DNA of 7,664 nucleotides, from positions 1-7,664 of the forward strand of contig CALMFL010000269.1 of NCBI GenBank assembly GCA_937862595.1, read 5' to 3'. The position numbers and the translations under genes are program-made. This DNA comes from an uncultured Fidelibacterota bacterium. Lineage in GTDB: Bacteria; Fidelibacterota; Fidelibacteria; Fidelibacterales; Fidelibacteraceae. This document shows positions 1 to 6,141 of the stretch, one piece after another. The notes under the pieces were generated by a model. It ran no database searches, was not told where the DNA came from, and saw only the letters and a list, made by a program, of their open reading frames with translations. Positions within the stretch are counted from its first letter, which is position 1, and each line of letters opens with the position of its first letter.

Positions 1-1
1 G

Positions 2-541
2 ACGGCCTACAACGAGAATATTTATGCCCAGACATCCCGCTGGATCAGATACCGCGTGAAACCCGATAAGATCATTGCGGACGTTTATTACCGCTATACC
101 GCAAAAGAGCAGCACCGCCTGCCGCTGAACAGCTACCGCGTCAAAACCGTCAGCCACGGCGTGGGGCTGGACGGGGAATATCTCTTTTCCAAGCAGCTGC
201 GCGCGGGGATCGACGGAAAATACGACTATATTCAAACGTCCTTTAACGGTGATTTTTTAAGCCATTGGCTCTCGGTTAACACCGAATGGATCTGGTACCG
301 GGTCGCCGGGGAGCGCCTTTTCCTTTCCGCGGCCATTGATCGCGTCATCAGCGATCACACGGGAAGCCTTCCGTATGAAACGGCGAACGGACTTCCGGTC
401 GGCTGGACCTGGTCGGGCTCCCTGCGCTATGAAAAACGCATCAATTCCTTCATTTCCGCCGGAGGATCCCTGCAATTCCGCAAACGCGCGGAACAGCAAA
501 GCATTGTCACCGCCAACCTCGAAGTAAAGGCTTATTTCTGA
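2..541 (+). CDS. Outer-membrane beta-barrel protein, C-terminal part (5' end outside window)
   Basis: The frame is open from the left edge of the window and ends at TGA 539-541, so only the last 179 residues are visible; an in-frame GTG at 56 is probably internal, not the start. What is seen is a run of amphipathic stretches with alternating hydrophobic and polar residues, rich in Tyr, Trp and Phe, separated by polar turns. The last stretch ends in Ala-Tyr-Phe at the very C-terminus, the terminal aromatic typical of proteins inserted by the Bam machinery. No family-specific motif or catalytic site is visible, so substrate and function are unknown. It could be a porin-like channel, a capsule or exopolysaccharide-export barrel, or the barrel of a larger multi-domain protein. 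The stop codon overlaps the start of the following Omp85-like gene, so the two are almost certainly cotranscribed and translationally coupled. Confidence 0.65.
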   Translation, partial: TAYNENIYAQTSRWIRYRVKPDKIIADVYYRYTAKEQHRLPLNSYRVKTVSHGVGLDGEYLFSKQLRAGIDGKYDYIQTSFNGDFLSHWLSVNTEWIWYRVAGERLFLSAAIDRVISDHTGSLPYETANGLPVGWTWSGSLRYEKRINSFISAGGSLQFRKRAEQQSIVTANLEVKAYF

Positions 542-1896
542 TGAACCGACTACGCCGCATCCTCCTGGTATGTTTGACCGCAAGCCTCCTGCTCGCGGGA
601 CGGGCGCATGCGGAGGAAATGCTCTCCTTCTGCGTGATCGGACAGGATACCGTCGCGCTGGGCAAAACGCTGACGGCGGACGAGGCCGTATCGCGCTACC
701 TGCTGGAACTCGGCGACCAGGGATATCCTTTCGTGGAGATCGTTCTGGACCGCTATCTGCGCTCCGAAGACCGGGAATACATTCATTACCGGATCGTCCG
801 GGGAGATTTCGTAGAGATCGATACGGTGGTTTTCGGGGACTACTCGGCCCGGGAAATATCCCTGTTGTCCCGCTATATTACCCTGCCGGGATCGGGCGCC
901 TTCCATTATTCCCGGGTCCGGAGCATGATCGACGAACTGAAAACGAATCCTCTGCTGAAGGTCGAGGATCGCGCCGACATTTATCGGAACGGGATCCGTT
1001 TCTACACCGAAGCCCGGCAGGACATCCGCTTTGACGCGGTCGTCGCCTACAAGCAGGAAGCGGAACAAAAAGGGATCGTGGGAGATATTTCCTGCGAACT
1101 GATCAACCTTGCGGGACTGGGGCGCCTTGCCAGCTTCTACTGGTCCCGGCCCAGCCTCGGCGTCAATTCGATCGATATTTCCTATACCGAACCGTATATC
1201 CTGAATAAGCCTTTCTCTGCGCAGATCTCGTTCGCCCAGCGGTATCAGGACAGTCTCTACGTAAAACGTGATCTTGACCTGGGGCTCGTTTACCATATCA
1301 ACCGGCGGGCGGATTTCATGATCACGTATTCCAATGAACAGATCAGCACCACGTCGATCGGGAGCGATTCGGGCTTTGTCACCCAGTCCCGCTCGGGAAC
1401 GGTCCTTTCCCTGAACTGGGTTTCCCTGCCCGGACCTGTCTCCGGATATCTTTCCGGCAGTTCGGGATTCTTTTTTTCAGAGCAAAGCCGCGTTTCCCGC
1501 TCGGAAATGAACGCGCTCCTGGCTTACCGGAGGTCGCGCTTCGGCGTCAACCTTCATCTTCTGGGAGGGATCGTTGCATCGGACGGGCCGGTCGCCCTGT
1601 ACGACCGGTTCAAACTGGGGGGTGCGGCATTTCTGCGCGGTGCGTATTTCGAACAATTTATCACGGACCGGTTCTTCGGCTGGAAGCTGGAAACCGGATA
1701 TTTCTACCGTAACCATCTCTTCCTTTTTTATGACGGTGCCTTTCTGGGTCACCCGTCCCTTTTCACCCATCATGCGGGGATCGGTTTTTCCCTGCCGGCG
1801 GGGAATAACCGCCTGACCCTCGGCGTGGGCGCGGACCTTGCCGGGAATATCCAGCAGGCGAAATTTCATCTGAGCTGGAACATGGGTGAAAAATAG
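541..1896 (+). CDS. Omp85-superfamily (BamA/TamA-like) outer-membrane protein, short form
   Basis: A 451-residue protein with a signal peptide: basic start (MNRLRRI), hydrophobic core to about residue 20 and an Ala-His-Ala cleavage site near residue 24. Residues about 45-155 look like one to two POTRA domains: a GYPF segment at 61-64, a segment around 84-98 resembling the POTRA linker strand, and a helix near 124-135 followed by NPLLKV (136-141). Residues about 160-451 are beta-barrel strands. The segment 358-373, centred on LRGA at 365-368, matches the position of the VRGF/Y motif of barrel loop 6, the family's hallmark. Known members insert or translocate proteins at the outer membrane. The POTRA region is short compared with the five of BamA or three of TamA, so this is probably a specialised paralogue, not the essential BamA. 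The last strand is followed by a short polar tail (MGEK) in place of a terminal Phe. ATG 541 overlaps the preceding stop by one base, with AAAGG at 526-530 as a possible ribosome binding site. Confidence 0.75.
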   Translation: MNRLRRILLVCLTASLLLAGRAHAEEMLSFCVIGQDTVALGKTLTADEAVSRYLLELGDQGYPFVEIVLDRYLRSEDREYIHYRIVRGDFVEIDTVVFGDYSAREISLLSRYITLPGSGAFHYSRVRSMIDELKTNPLLKVEDRADIYRNGIRFYTEARQDIRFDAVVAYKQEAEQKGIVGDISCELINLAGLGRLASFYWSRPSLGVNSIDISYTEPYILNKPFSAQISFAQRYQDSLYVKRDLDLGLVYHINRRADFMITYSNEQISTTSIGSDSGFVTQSRSGTVLSLNWVSLPGPVSGYLSGSSGFFFSEQSRVSRSEMNALLAYRRSRFGVNLHLLGGIVASDGPVALYDRFKLGGAAFLRGAYFEQFITDRFFGWKLETGYFYRNHLFLFYDGAFLGHPSLFTHHAGIGFSLPAGNNRLTLGVGADLAGNIQQAKFHLSWNMGEK

Positions 1897-1929
1897 CCCT
1901 GTCTGAAAGTTCCGGGGAATAAACAACAA

Positions 1930-1952
1930 GGGGGTGATCAAAGACCACCCCC
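1930..1952 (-). terminator. Intrinsic terminator of ssb
   Basis: GGGGGTG at 1930-1936 pairs with CACCCCC at 1946-1952 around a 9-base loop. Read on the minus strand the stem is followed directly by TTGTTGTTTATT, giving the U-rich tail of a Rho-independent terminator just downstream of the ssb stop. On the plus strand no T run follows, so the element is directional for ssb. The same hairpin could still slow transcription arriving from the convergent Omp85-like gene. Confidence 0.75.
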
Positions 1953-1968
1953 CTGCCGAAGCATCCCG

Positions 1969-2370
1969 TCAGAACGGGACCTCGTCCCCCGTTTTTTCAT
2001 CCGGTTTGGCTTCCGCGCCTTCTTCGTCCTTGTCCTTGCGCTTGCCTAAGGGCGTCAGCATTTCGGCATAGACCTCGGTGATGTAGTGTTTCTTCTTCTC
2101 ACCGTCGATCCATTCCCGCGTACGCAGACATCCCTCGACGTAAAGCTGCTGGCCTTTTACGAACGCCTTGCTGTATTCGGCAAGGTTTCCCCAGCATACA
2201 ATGCGGTGCCAGTCCGTACGGTCCTGATATTCGCCCTTCGCATCGCGCCAGCTGTAATTGCTGGCCAGTGTGAAATGAGCGAATTTCTGATCGTTCTTCG
2301 TGGACTTGAGTTCGGGCGGTGTGCCGATGTGGCCTACCAGAATGACCCGGTTCGCTGAATTCCTATTCAT
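1969..2370 (-). CDS. ssb: Single-stranded DNA-binding protein
   Basis: A 133-residue SSB that coats single-stranded DNA during replication, recombination and repair. The N-terminal OB fold covers about residues 5-110: NRVILVGHIG at the start, the aromatic-rich segment DWHRIVCWGNLAEY at 53-66, and GQQLYVEGCLRTREW at 73-87. A charged flexible linker (about 110-128) leads to the C-terminal tip DEVPF, a variant of the acidic DDDIPF tip that recruits partner proteins. The start was set at 2370 because AAAGGAGG lies at the ideal distance upstream (2377-2384 on the opposite strand) and the OB fold begins immediately. The open frame continues upstream to 2469, but those extra residues are basic, resemble no SSB and would cross the promoter. 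At 133 residues it is shorter than E. coli SSB (178). It is divergent from uvrC and convergent with the Omp85-like gene, so probably monocistronic. A second ssb elsewhere in the genome cannot be excluded. Confidence 0.96.
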   Translation of the reverse strand: MNRNSANRVILVGHIGTPPELKSTKNDQKFAHFTLASNYSWRDAKGEYQDRTDWHRIVCWGNLAEYSKAFVKGQQLYVEGCLRTREWIDGEKKKHYITEVYAEMLTPLGKRKDKDEEGAEAKPDEKTGDEVPF

Positions 2371-2376
2371 GGTCCC

Positions 2377-2384
2377 CCTCCTTT
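2377..2384 (-). promoter_or_regulatory. Strong ribosome binding site of ssb, decides the start
   Basis: On the minus strand this reads AAAGGAGG, nearly a full anti-Shine-Dalgarno match, six bases before ATG 2370-2368. It fixes the ssb start over the longer open frame extending to 2469. Confidence 0.85.
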
Positions 2385-2420
2385 CTTTGTTATGGGTAAA
2401 CAGGAATAACTGCTGTGGTT

Positions 2421-2450
2421 TTGGTTGCATTTTACGCCTAAATGTATGAT
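2421..2450 (+). promoter_or_regulatory. Possible sigma-70-type promoter of uvrC
   Basis: TTGGTT (2421-2426) and TATGAT (2445-2450) are spaced 18 bases apart, about 28 bases before the uvrC start. The -10 is good and the -35 only fair. If used, transcription would start near 2457, downstream of the in-frame ATG at 2442, which supports ATG 2478 as the true start. It overlaps the proposed ssb promoter on the other strand. No LexA-type box is visible here. Confidence 0.4.
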
Positions 2451-2469
2451 TTTTATCCCTGGAGTGCAA
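2441..2469 (-). promoter_or_regulatory. Possible sigma-70-type promoter of ssb
   Basis: On the minus strand TTGCAC (2469-2464) and TACATT (2446-2441) are separated by 17 bases. An alternative -10 hexamer, TAAAAT at 2434-2429, is a better -10 match but lacks a good -35. Either lies 60-75 bases before the ssb start, in the only non-coding stretch available. This is consensus matching by eye. Confidence 0.35.
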
Positions 2470-2477
2470 ACCGACCT

Positions 2478-4316
2478 ATGAAAACTGTGACGCAGATCAT
2501 CGAATTGAAGCTAAAATCTTTACCGGCCTCGCCGGGCGTGTACCTTTACTATGATCAGAACCGTACCGTGATCTATGTGGGGAAAGCAAAATCCCTGAAA
2601 AATCGCGTGCGCTCGTATTTCAGCGGCGCCGCTCAGGACCCGAAAACCCGCATGCTCGTTTCAAAGATCGCGGATATGGAGTGGATCATCACCGATACGG
2701 AAGTGGAGGCCCTGCTTCTGGAAAACAACCTGATCAAACAGTACGCCCCCCGCTACAACGTGATGCTGAAAGACGATAAATCCTATCCTTATCTCTGCAT
2801 CAGCAACGAGCCTTTTCCCCGGGTGTTCTCGACCCGCACCGTGAAGCCGGACGCGGGACGCTATTTCGGGCCCTATACCGACCAGGGCCATATCAAGAAC
2901 CTTCTGCGCACCATTTACCGGATATTTCCGGTCCGCACCTGCAAAAAAAAGATCGCAGACGGCGGCGACCCCCATGACGAGCCCTGCCTGCAATTTCATC
3001 TCAGGAATTGCGACGCGCCCTGTATCGGGAATGTATCCCGGGAGTCCTATGCCGCGATGATCGAGGAGATCGTCCGTTTTCTTAACGGTTCCACCCGGCC
3101 GGTCATCGCGCGCCTTACGGAGGAAATGACGGCGGCGGCCGGCGAACTGCATTTCGAGGATGCGGCGCACATCCGGGACCGCCTCAGGGTCCTGAAAAAA
3201 TACACGAACAGCCAGTCCGTCATTCAGACGGATTTCAAAAGCCGGGACGTCATCGCGCTTTCCGTCGCGGACCACGATGCGATCGTGGCGATCTTCCGCC
3301 TGCGGGAAGGTTCGCTGATCGGACGGGAGCGCTTTCATCTCAAGCATATTGAAGAACAGTCCCGCAATGATATTCTGCAGGATTTTATCCGGAGCTATTA
3401 TTCCGATACGGCGCTTTTCCCGGAGGAGGTCTTCACGGAACTTGAAGAGAACATTCCGCTTTTTGAGTCCTACCTGAAGAAACTGTCCGGGAAAACGATC
3501 CGCATCGTCCGGCCGGAGCGCGGAAAAAAAGCCCAGCTGTTCACCCTCGCAAAGAAAAATGCCGACATGCTCCTGAAGGATATCCTCCTGCAGAAAATGA
3601 AGCTGTCAACCCAGCCCGGGAAAATGGTCGAAGCCCTTCAGCAGGCACTGAATCTTGCCGCACCGCCTCTGCGGATCGAAGGGTTCGATATTTCCCATAT
3701 GCAGGGAAAAGAAACGGTCGCGTCCATGGTCTGTTTCGAGAACGGCGCCGCCAAGCGCTCGGAATACCGGAAATTCACGATCACCTCGGTGGACAAGCCG
3801 GATGATTTTGAAAGCATGCGCGAAGTGGTACGCCGCCGTTACACCCGGCAGCTGCAGGAAAACGCCCTGCTGCCGGACCTGATCCTGATCGACGGCGGAA
3901 AAGGACAGCTGAGCGCGGCCAAAGGCGTGCTGAACGAACTCGGACTGAACAACATTCCCGTGATCGGACTGGCCAAGCGGCTCGAAGAGGTGTTCATTCC
4001 GGGTTACTCCCAAGCGCAAAATATTCCCAAAACTTCCCCTGCCGTCATCCTGCTGCGGCGGGTACGCGACGAAGCGCACCGTTTTGCCATCGGCTTCCAC
4101 CGGAACCGGCGCGGGAAAGTGATGACAAAAAGCATTCTGGATGATATTCCCGGCATCGGGGACACCCGGCGCAACACGCTGCTGAAAGAATTCGGGTCCG
4201 TCTCCGGGATCCTTGCCGCCCCGGCGGAAACCATCGTTCAGAAGACCCGGATACCGTTGACGCTTGTCCAAACCCTCCTGCTGCATCTTCAGGGATCTCC
4301 CGATGAAACATCCTGA
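2478..4316 (+). CDS. uvrC: Excinuclease ABC subunit C
   Basis: UvrC, the nuclease of nucleotide excision repair, which cuts on both sides of a lesion after UvrA/UvrB mark it. The 612 residues match the usual length. Domains in order: GIY-YIG nuclease for the 3' cut at about 15-95 (GVYLYY at 20-25, IYVGKAK at 32-38, Arg43, Glu77); four cysteines at 155, 170, 178 and 182, matching those that bind a [4Fe-4S] cluster in E. coli UvrC; a UVR motif at about 210-242 that contacts UvrB; an RNase H-like nuclease for the 5' cut with FDISHMQG (403-410, Asp404), Asp442/443, LILIDGGKGQ (468-477, Asp472) and DEAHRFAI (531-538, His534); and tandem helix-hairpin-helix motifs at about 552-605 (DIPGIGDTRR). All catalytic residues appear intact. 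ATG 2478 was chosen because the UvrC N-terminus follows directly and GGAG lies at 2461-2464, although that spacing is long. ATG 2442 would add 12 unrelated residues inside the promoter region. The 3' end overlaps the next gene by 14 bases. Confidence 0.98.
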   Translation: MKTVTQIIELKLKSLPASPGVYLYYDQNRTVIYVGKAKSLKNRVRSYFSGAAQDPKTRMLVSKIADMEWIITDTEVEALLLENNLIKQYAPRYNVMLKDDKSYPYLCISNEPFPRVFSTRTVKPDAGRYFGPYTDQGHIKNLLRTIYRIFPVRTCKKKIADGGDPHDEPCLQFHLRNCDAPCIGNVSRESYAAMIEEIVRFLNGSTRPVIARLTEEMTAAAGELHFEDAAHIRDRLRVLKKYTNSQSVIQTDFKSRDVIALSVADHDAIVAIFRLREGSLIGRERFHLKHIEEQSRNDILQDFIRSYYSDTALFPEEVFTELEENIPLFESYLKKLSGKTIRIVRPERGKKAQLFTLAKKNADMLLKDILLQKMKLSTQPGKMVEALQQALNLAAPPLRIEGFDISHMQGKETVASMVCFENGAAKRSEYRKFTITSVDKPDDFESMREVVRRRYTRQLQENALLPDLILIDGGKGQLSAAKGVLNELGLNNIPVIGLAKRLEEVFIPGYSQAQNIPKTSPAVILLRRVRDEAHRFAIGFHRNRRGKVMTKSILDDIPGIGDTRRNTLLKEFGSVSGILAAPAETIVQKTRIPLTLVQTLLLHLQGSPDETS

Positions 4317-5004
4317 CAGTTATATCCTTCGCACGCCGGCGAACGAACACCGGATCGTCGTGGATTACGGTTTCAGAAGACGCATGAGCCTGACCGTTTA
4401 TCCCGACGGAAAGATCGTCGCCAGGTTTCCGAAAGGGCTCCCCTTCCCCGAAGCGGAACGCTTTTTGCATAAACGGGCGCCCTGGCTGGATAAGCACAGC
4501 GCCCGCATCAGGGCCGCACTTGAACGTCCCCCGATACGCTATATTGAGAACGAATTGCATCCTTATCTGGGGAAATCCTATCCCCTGAAATTGTGCCGCG
4601 GCAGCCGTTCGAAGGTTCTCTTCAACGAGGATTCGATACGCGTCGCCTGCCCCGCGCCGGATGATCCCGAAGCCGTCCGGAACGCGCTGGAGCGCGGATA
4701 CCGGAACGCGGCGGTCCGGGTGCTGACGGCGCGTTACCGGGACGTCCTGCCGATGATAGCGCATCTTGCCCTGCCGCCGCATTCCCTGCGTTTTTATAAA
4801 ATGAAACGCCGCTGGGGAAGCTGCAGCGCAAAGGGCGTTGTCACCCTGAATACGGAATTGATCAAAAAGGCGCCGGAATCGATCGATTACGTGATCCTGC
4901 ACGAACTCTGCCATCTGAAGGTACCGGCCCACAACAAGGCCTTCTATGCCCTGCTGGAGTCGGTGCTTCCCGACTGGAAAGAACTAAAAATAACTTTGCC
5001 ATAA
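4303..5004 (+). CDS. YgjP-like (DUF45) zinc metallopeptidase
   Basis: A 233-residue member of the YgjP/DUF45 metallopeptidase family, often annotated as M48-like. The active site is clear: HELCH at 200-204 (two zinc ligands and the catalytic Glu201), with the third ligand in PAHNKAFY (His210). The family motif MKRRWGSCSAKG lies at 167-178 and a family-like C-terminal segment (LPDWKELK) follows. The N-terminal third is a beta-rich domain (about 15-110) typical of the family. No signal peptide or membrane segment is seen, so it is probably cytoplasmic. The exact substrate of YgjP proteins is not established; the fold belongs to the zincin superfamily that includes SprT and WSS1-like proteases acting on DNA-protein crosslinks. 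ATG 4303 has AGGGA at 4291-4295 and lies inside the end of uvrC, giving a 14-base overlap. It is therefore cotranscribed and probably translationally coupled with uvrC. An in-frame upstream start at 4264 lacks a ribosome binding site. Confidence 0.9.
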   Translation: MKHPDSYILRTPANEHRIVVDYGFRRRMSLTVYPDGKIVARFPKGLPFPEAERFLHKRAPWLDKHSARIRAALERPPIRYIENELHPYLGKSYPLKLCRGSRSKVLFNEDSIRVACPAPDDPEAVRNALERGYRNAAVRVLTARYRDVLPMIAHLALPPHSLRFYKMKRRWGSCSAKGVVTLNTELIKKAPESIDYVILHELCHLKVPAHNKAFYALLESVLPDWKELKITLP

Positions 5005-5043
5005 CACCCGCATCAAATTCAATGGTCAAATATTAGGCTTTAA

Positions 5044-5071
5044 TTGAAAGACTTTTAGCAAAAAATATTTT
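5044..5071 (+). promoter_or_regulatory. Possible promoter upstream of the flavin-reductase-like gene
   Basis: TTGAAA (5044-5049) and TATTTT (5066-5071) with a 16-base spacer lie in the AT-rich gap after ygjP. If used, the transcript would have a leader of about 135 bases that includes the palindrome at 5108-5127. AT-rich sequence gives many chance matches. Confidence 0.3.
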
Positions 5072-5107
5072 ACACCCTCGGCTCGAGAGACTCCTTTCTA
5101 CTATCCT

Positions 5108-5127
5108 GACGGATACACGGGTCCGTC
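5108..5127 (+). repeat. Short palindromic hairpin with CCCTAC tail, possible dispersed repeat
   Basis: GACGGA (5108-5113) and TCCGTC (5122-5127) are perfect inverted arms around an 8-base GC-rich loop, followed at 5127-5132 by CCCTAC. No T run follows, so it is not an intrinsic terminator. The arrangement of GC-rich arms, a short loop and a CCCTAC tail resembles the dispersed intergenic palindromes found in many bacterial genomes, whose stems vary by compensatory change. Only one copy is in this window, so repeat status is inferred. Confidence 0.4.
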
Positions 5128-5170
5128 CCTACCCGAAATAATAAAACACCACATCCAATATCTTGTTTTC

Positions 5171-5181
5171 ATGATTATCAT
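5171..5181. promoter_or_regulatory. Small operator-like palindrome
   Basis: ATGATTATCAT is a perfect 5-1-5 palindrome located 33 bases before the start of the flavin-reductase-like gene. It has the size of half of a regulator site and partly resembles Fur-type AT-rich operators, but does not match a full Fur box. A chance palindrome is quite possible in such AT-rich DNA. Confidence 0.2.
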
Positions 5182-5214
5182 ATAGTAGATTTCATCAAGA
5201 CAAAAAGGAATTCC

Positions 5215-6141
5215 ATGTCAAATTCATTTTCAGATCTTCGTATCGTTGATAATTTTTACCAGACCTCCGGCTTTTTTCCCATGCCGACGACACTTATTTC
5301 CACGCTTTGTGAAGATGGACTGACGACACTTGGCGCCTATTCATTGATCTTTCCTTACTATATTGCCGGAAAAAAATACCACGCCATGTTGCTTCAATGC
5401 CGAAATGATTCTAATACGGCCACCAACTTGTTCAAGAATGGGAAATGTGCGATCAACTTTATTCCCGATAAACGAAAATATTTTAAAGAAGCCGTTCGAC
5501 TTGGATATCCCGGTGATACGCCGCAGGAAAAAATGAAAAATTGTAATTTTACAATGGAAGACGGGCTCTGTATAGAAGCCGATCCCGAAACGCCCAGACC
5601 CAAGATCATTGCGGAAGCCTTTCAGGTCTATGAATGCACCTGGATAAGCACCTTGGACGGTGCACAGGACGATGTCTTCCATGAAGGCTACACCGGCCCC
5701 TATCGTGATTTTAACGGCATTACAAGCGAAGCGGGCGCACATTTTATTTTGCGTATCGATAAGATCCTGATCAAAGAAAAATATAAACAGATCATTCTAA
5801 ACGGGACACGGCATGGCGGATTCCCGGCTGTTCCGGTAGATTACGGTTATCGTGATAATACCAAGTTCTGGTATACGCCCTTCCGCCGTCCGCGTTCTTC
5901 AGCCCTTCCCAAAGGTAAGGGATTGGATGTATCGGTCGTTATGTATTCCGCAGACAGGATTGATGATAAAATTAAATTTACTGAAGAAGCCTGTGAAAAA
6001 TTAGTGAAAGTCCCGCGTGTTTTTCTAAATAGGGTCCTCGTGAGTTGTGTCAATTGGGCAAGAGAAAACAATGTTACCCTCATTACTGAAGAACACATGA
6101 ATATCATAAACGATAAAAGATCAAAAGAGAAGAACGGATGA
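5215..6141 (+). CDS. Flavin-reductase-like FMN split-barrel protein with C-terminal PCP_red-like domain
   Basis: A 308-residue soluble protein without signal peptide or membrane segment. Residues about 15-220 resemble the flavin-reductase/FMN split-barrel fold: MPTTLIST (23-30) then DG (34-35) and AYSLIFPYY (41-49) match the first strands and the FMN-contacting Ser, and NDSNTATNL (64-72) matches the usual ligand-proximal Thr/Asn segment. Residues about 250-308 resemble the small helical PCP_red domain, found at the C-terminus of light-independent protochlorophyllide reductase subunit B and as a stand-alone protein: FTEEACEKLVKVP (255-267), then WARENN and LITEEHMN (289-297). Some usual residues differ, for example Asn where the family often has Arg or Glu. 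FMN or FMNH2 use is inferred; the substrate and partner are unknown. No photosynthesis genes are present. ATG 5215 has AAGGAA at 5205-5210. The coding sequence is clearly more AT-rich than its neighbours. It overlaps the rlmD-like gene by four bases (ATGA), so both are probably translated from one message. A plain FMN-binding or pyridoxamine-oxidase-like protein is the main alternative. Confidence 0.6.
   Translation: MSNSFSDLRIVDNFYQTSGFFPMPTTLISTLCEDGLTTLGAYSLIFPYYIAGKKYHAMLLQCRNDSNTATNLFKNGKCAINFIPDKRKYFKEAVRLGYPGDTPQEKMKNCNFTMEDGLCIEADPETPRPKIIAEAFQVYECTWISTLDGAQDDVFHEGYTGPYRDFNGITSEAGAHFILRIDKILIKEKYKQIILNGTRHGGFPAVPVDYGYRDNTKFWYTPFRRPRSSALPKGKGLDVSVVMYSADRIDDKIKFTEEACEKLVKVPRVFLNRVLVSCVNWARENNVTLITEEHMNIINDKRSKEKNG

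Noticed and set aside
550..1296. Minus-strand open frame opposite the Omp85-like gene
   Set aside because: Antisense shadow of the barrel gene; no recognisable domain and no plausible start context.
1965..1980. Small hairpin TCCCG/CGGGA over the ssb stop codon
   Set aside because: Only a five-base stem with no T run; the stronger terminator at 1930-1952 accounts for ssb termination.
2399..2417. ACAG...CTGT inverted repeat between ssb and uvrC as an SOS (LexA) box
   Set aside because: The half-sites are in the opposite order to the CTGT-N8-ACAG box, the arms are only four bases, and the spacing is wrong.
2371..2469. N-terminal extension of ssb to an upstream ATG at 2469
   Set aside because: The 33 extra residues are unlike any SSB, lie across the promoter region, and a near-perfect ribosome binding site sits before ATG 2370.
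2442..2477. Earlier ATG for uvrC at 2442
   Set aside because: It lacks a ribosome binding site, adds residues not seen in UvrC proteins, and overlaps the likely -10 element.
4045..4932. Long open frame of 295 codons on the minus strand across the uvrC/ygjP junction
   Set aside because: It lies opposite two firmly identified genes with intact active sites; its Arg/Ala/Gly-rich composition is typical of antisense reading of GC-rich coding DNA, and no family is recognisable.
5077..5087. CTCGGCTCGAG palindrome in the ygjP downstream region as a terminator
   Set aside because: Four-base arms with a three-base loop and no following T run; too weak to support.
5215..6141. Protochlorophyllide reductase or chlorophyll biosynthesis enzyme
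   Set aside because: Only the small C-terminal domain resembles part of that enzyme; the nitrogenase-like core is absent and no photosynthesis genes are nearby.
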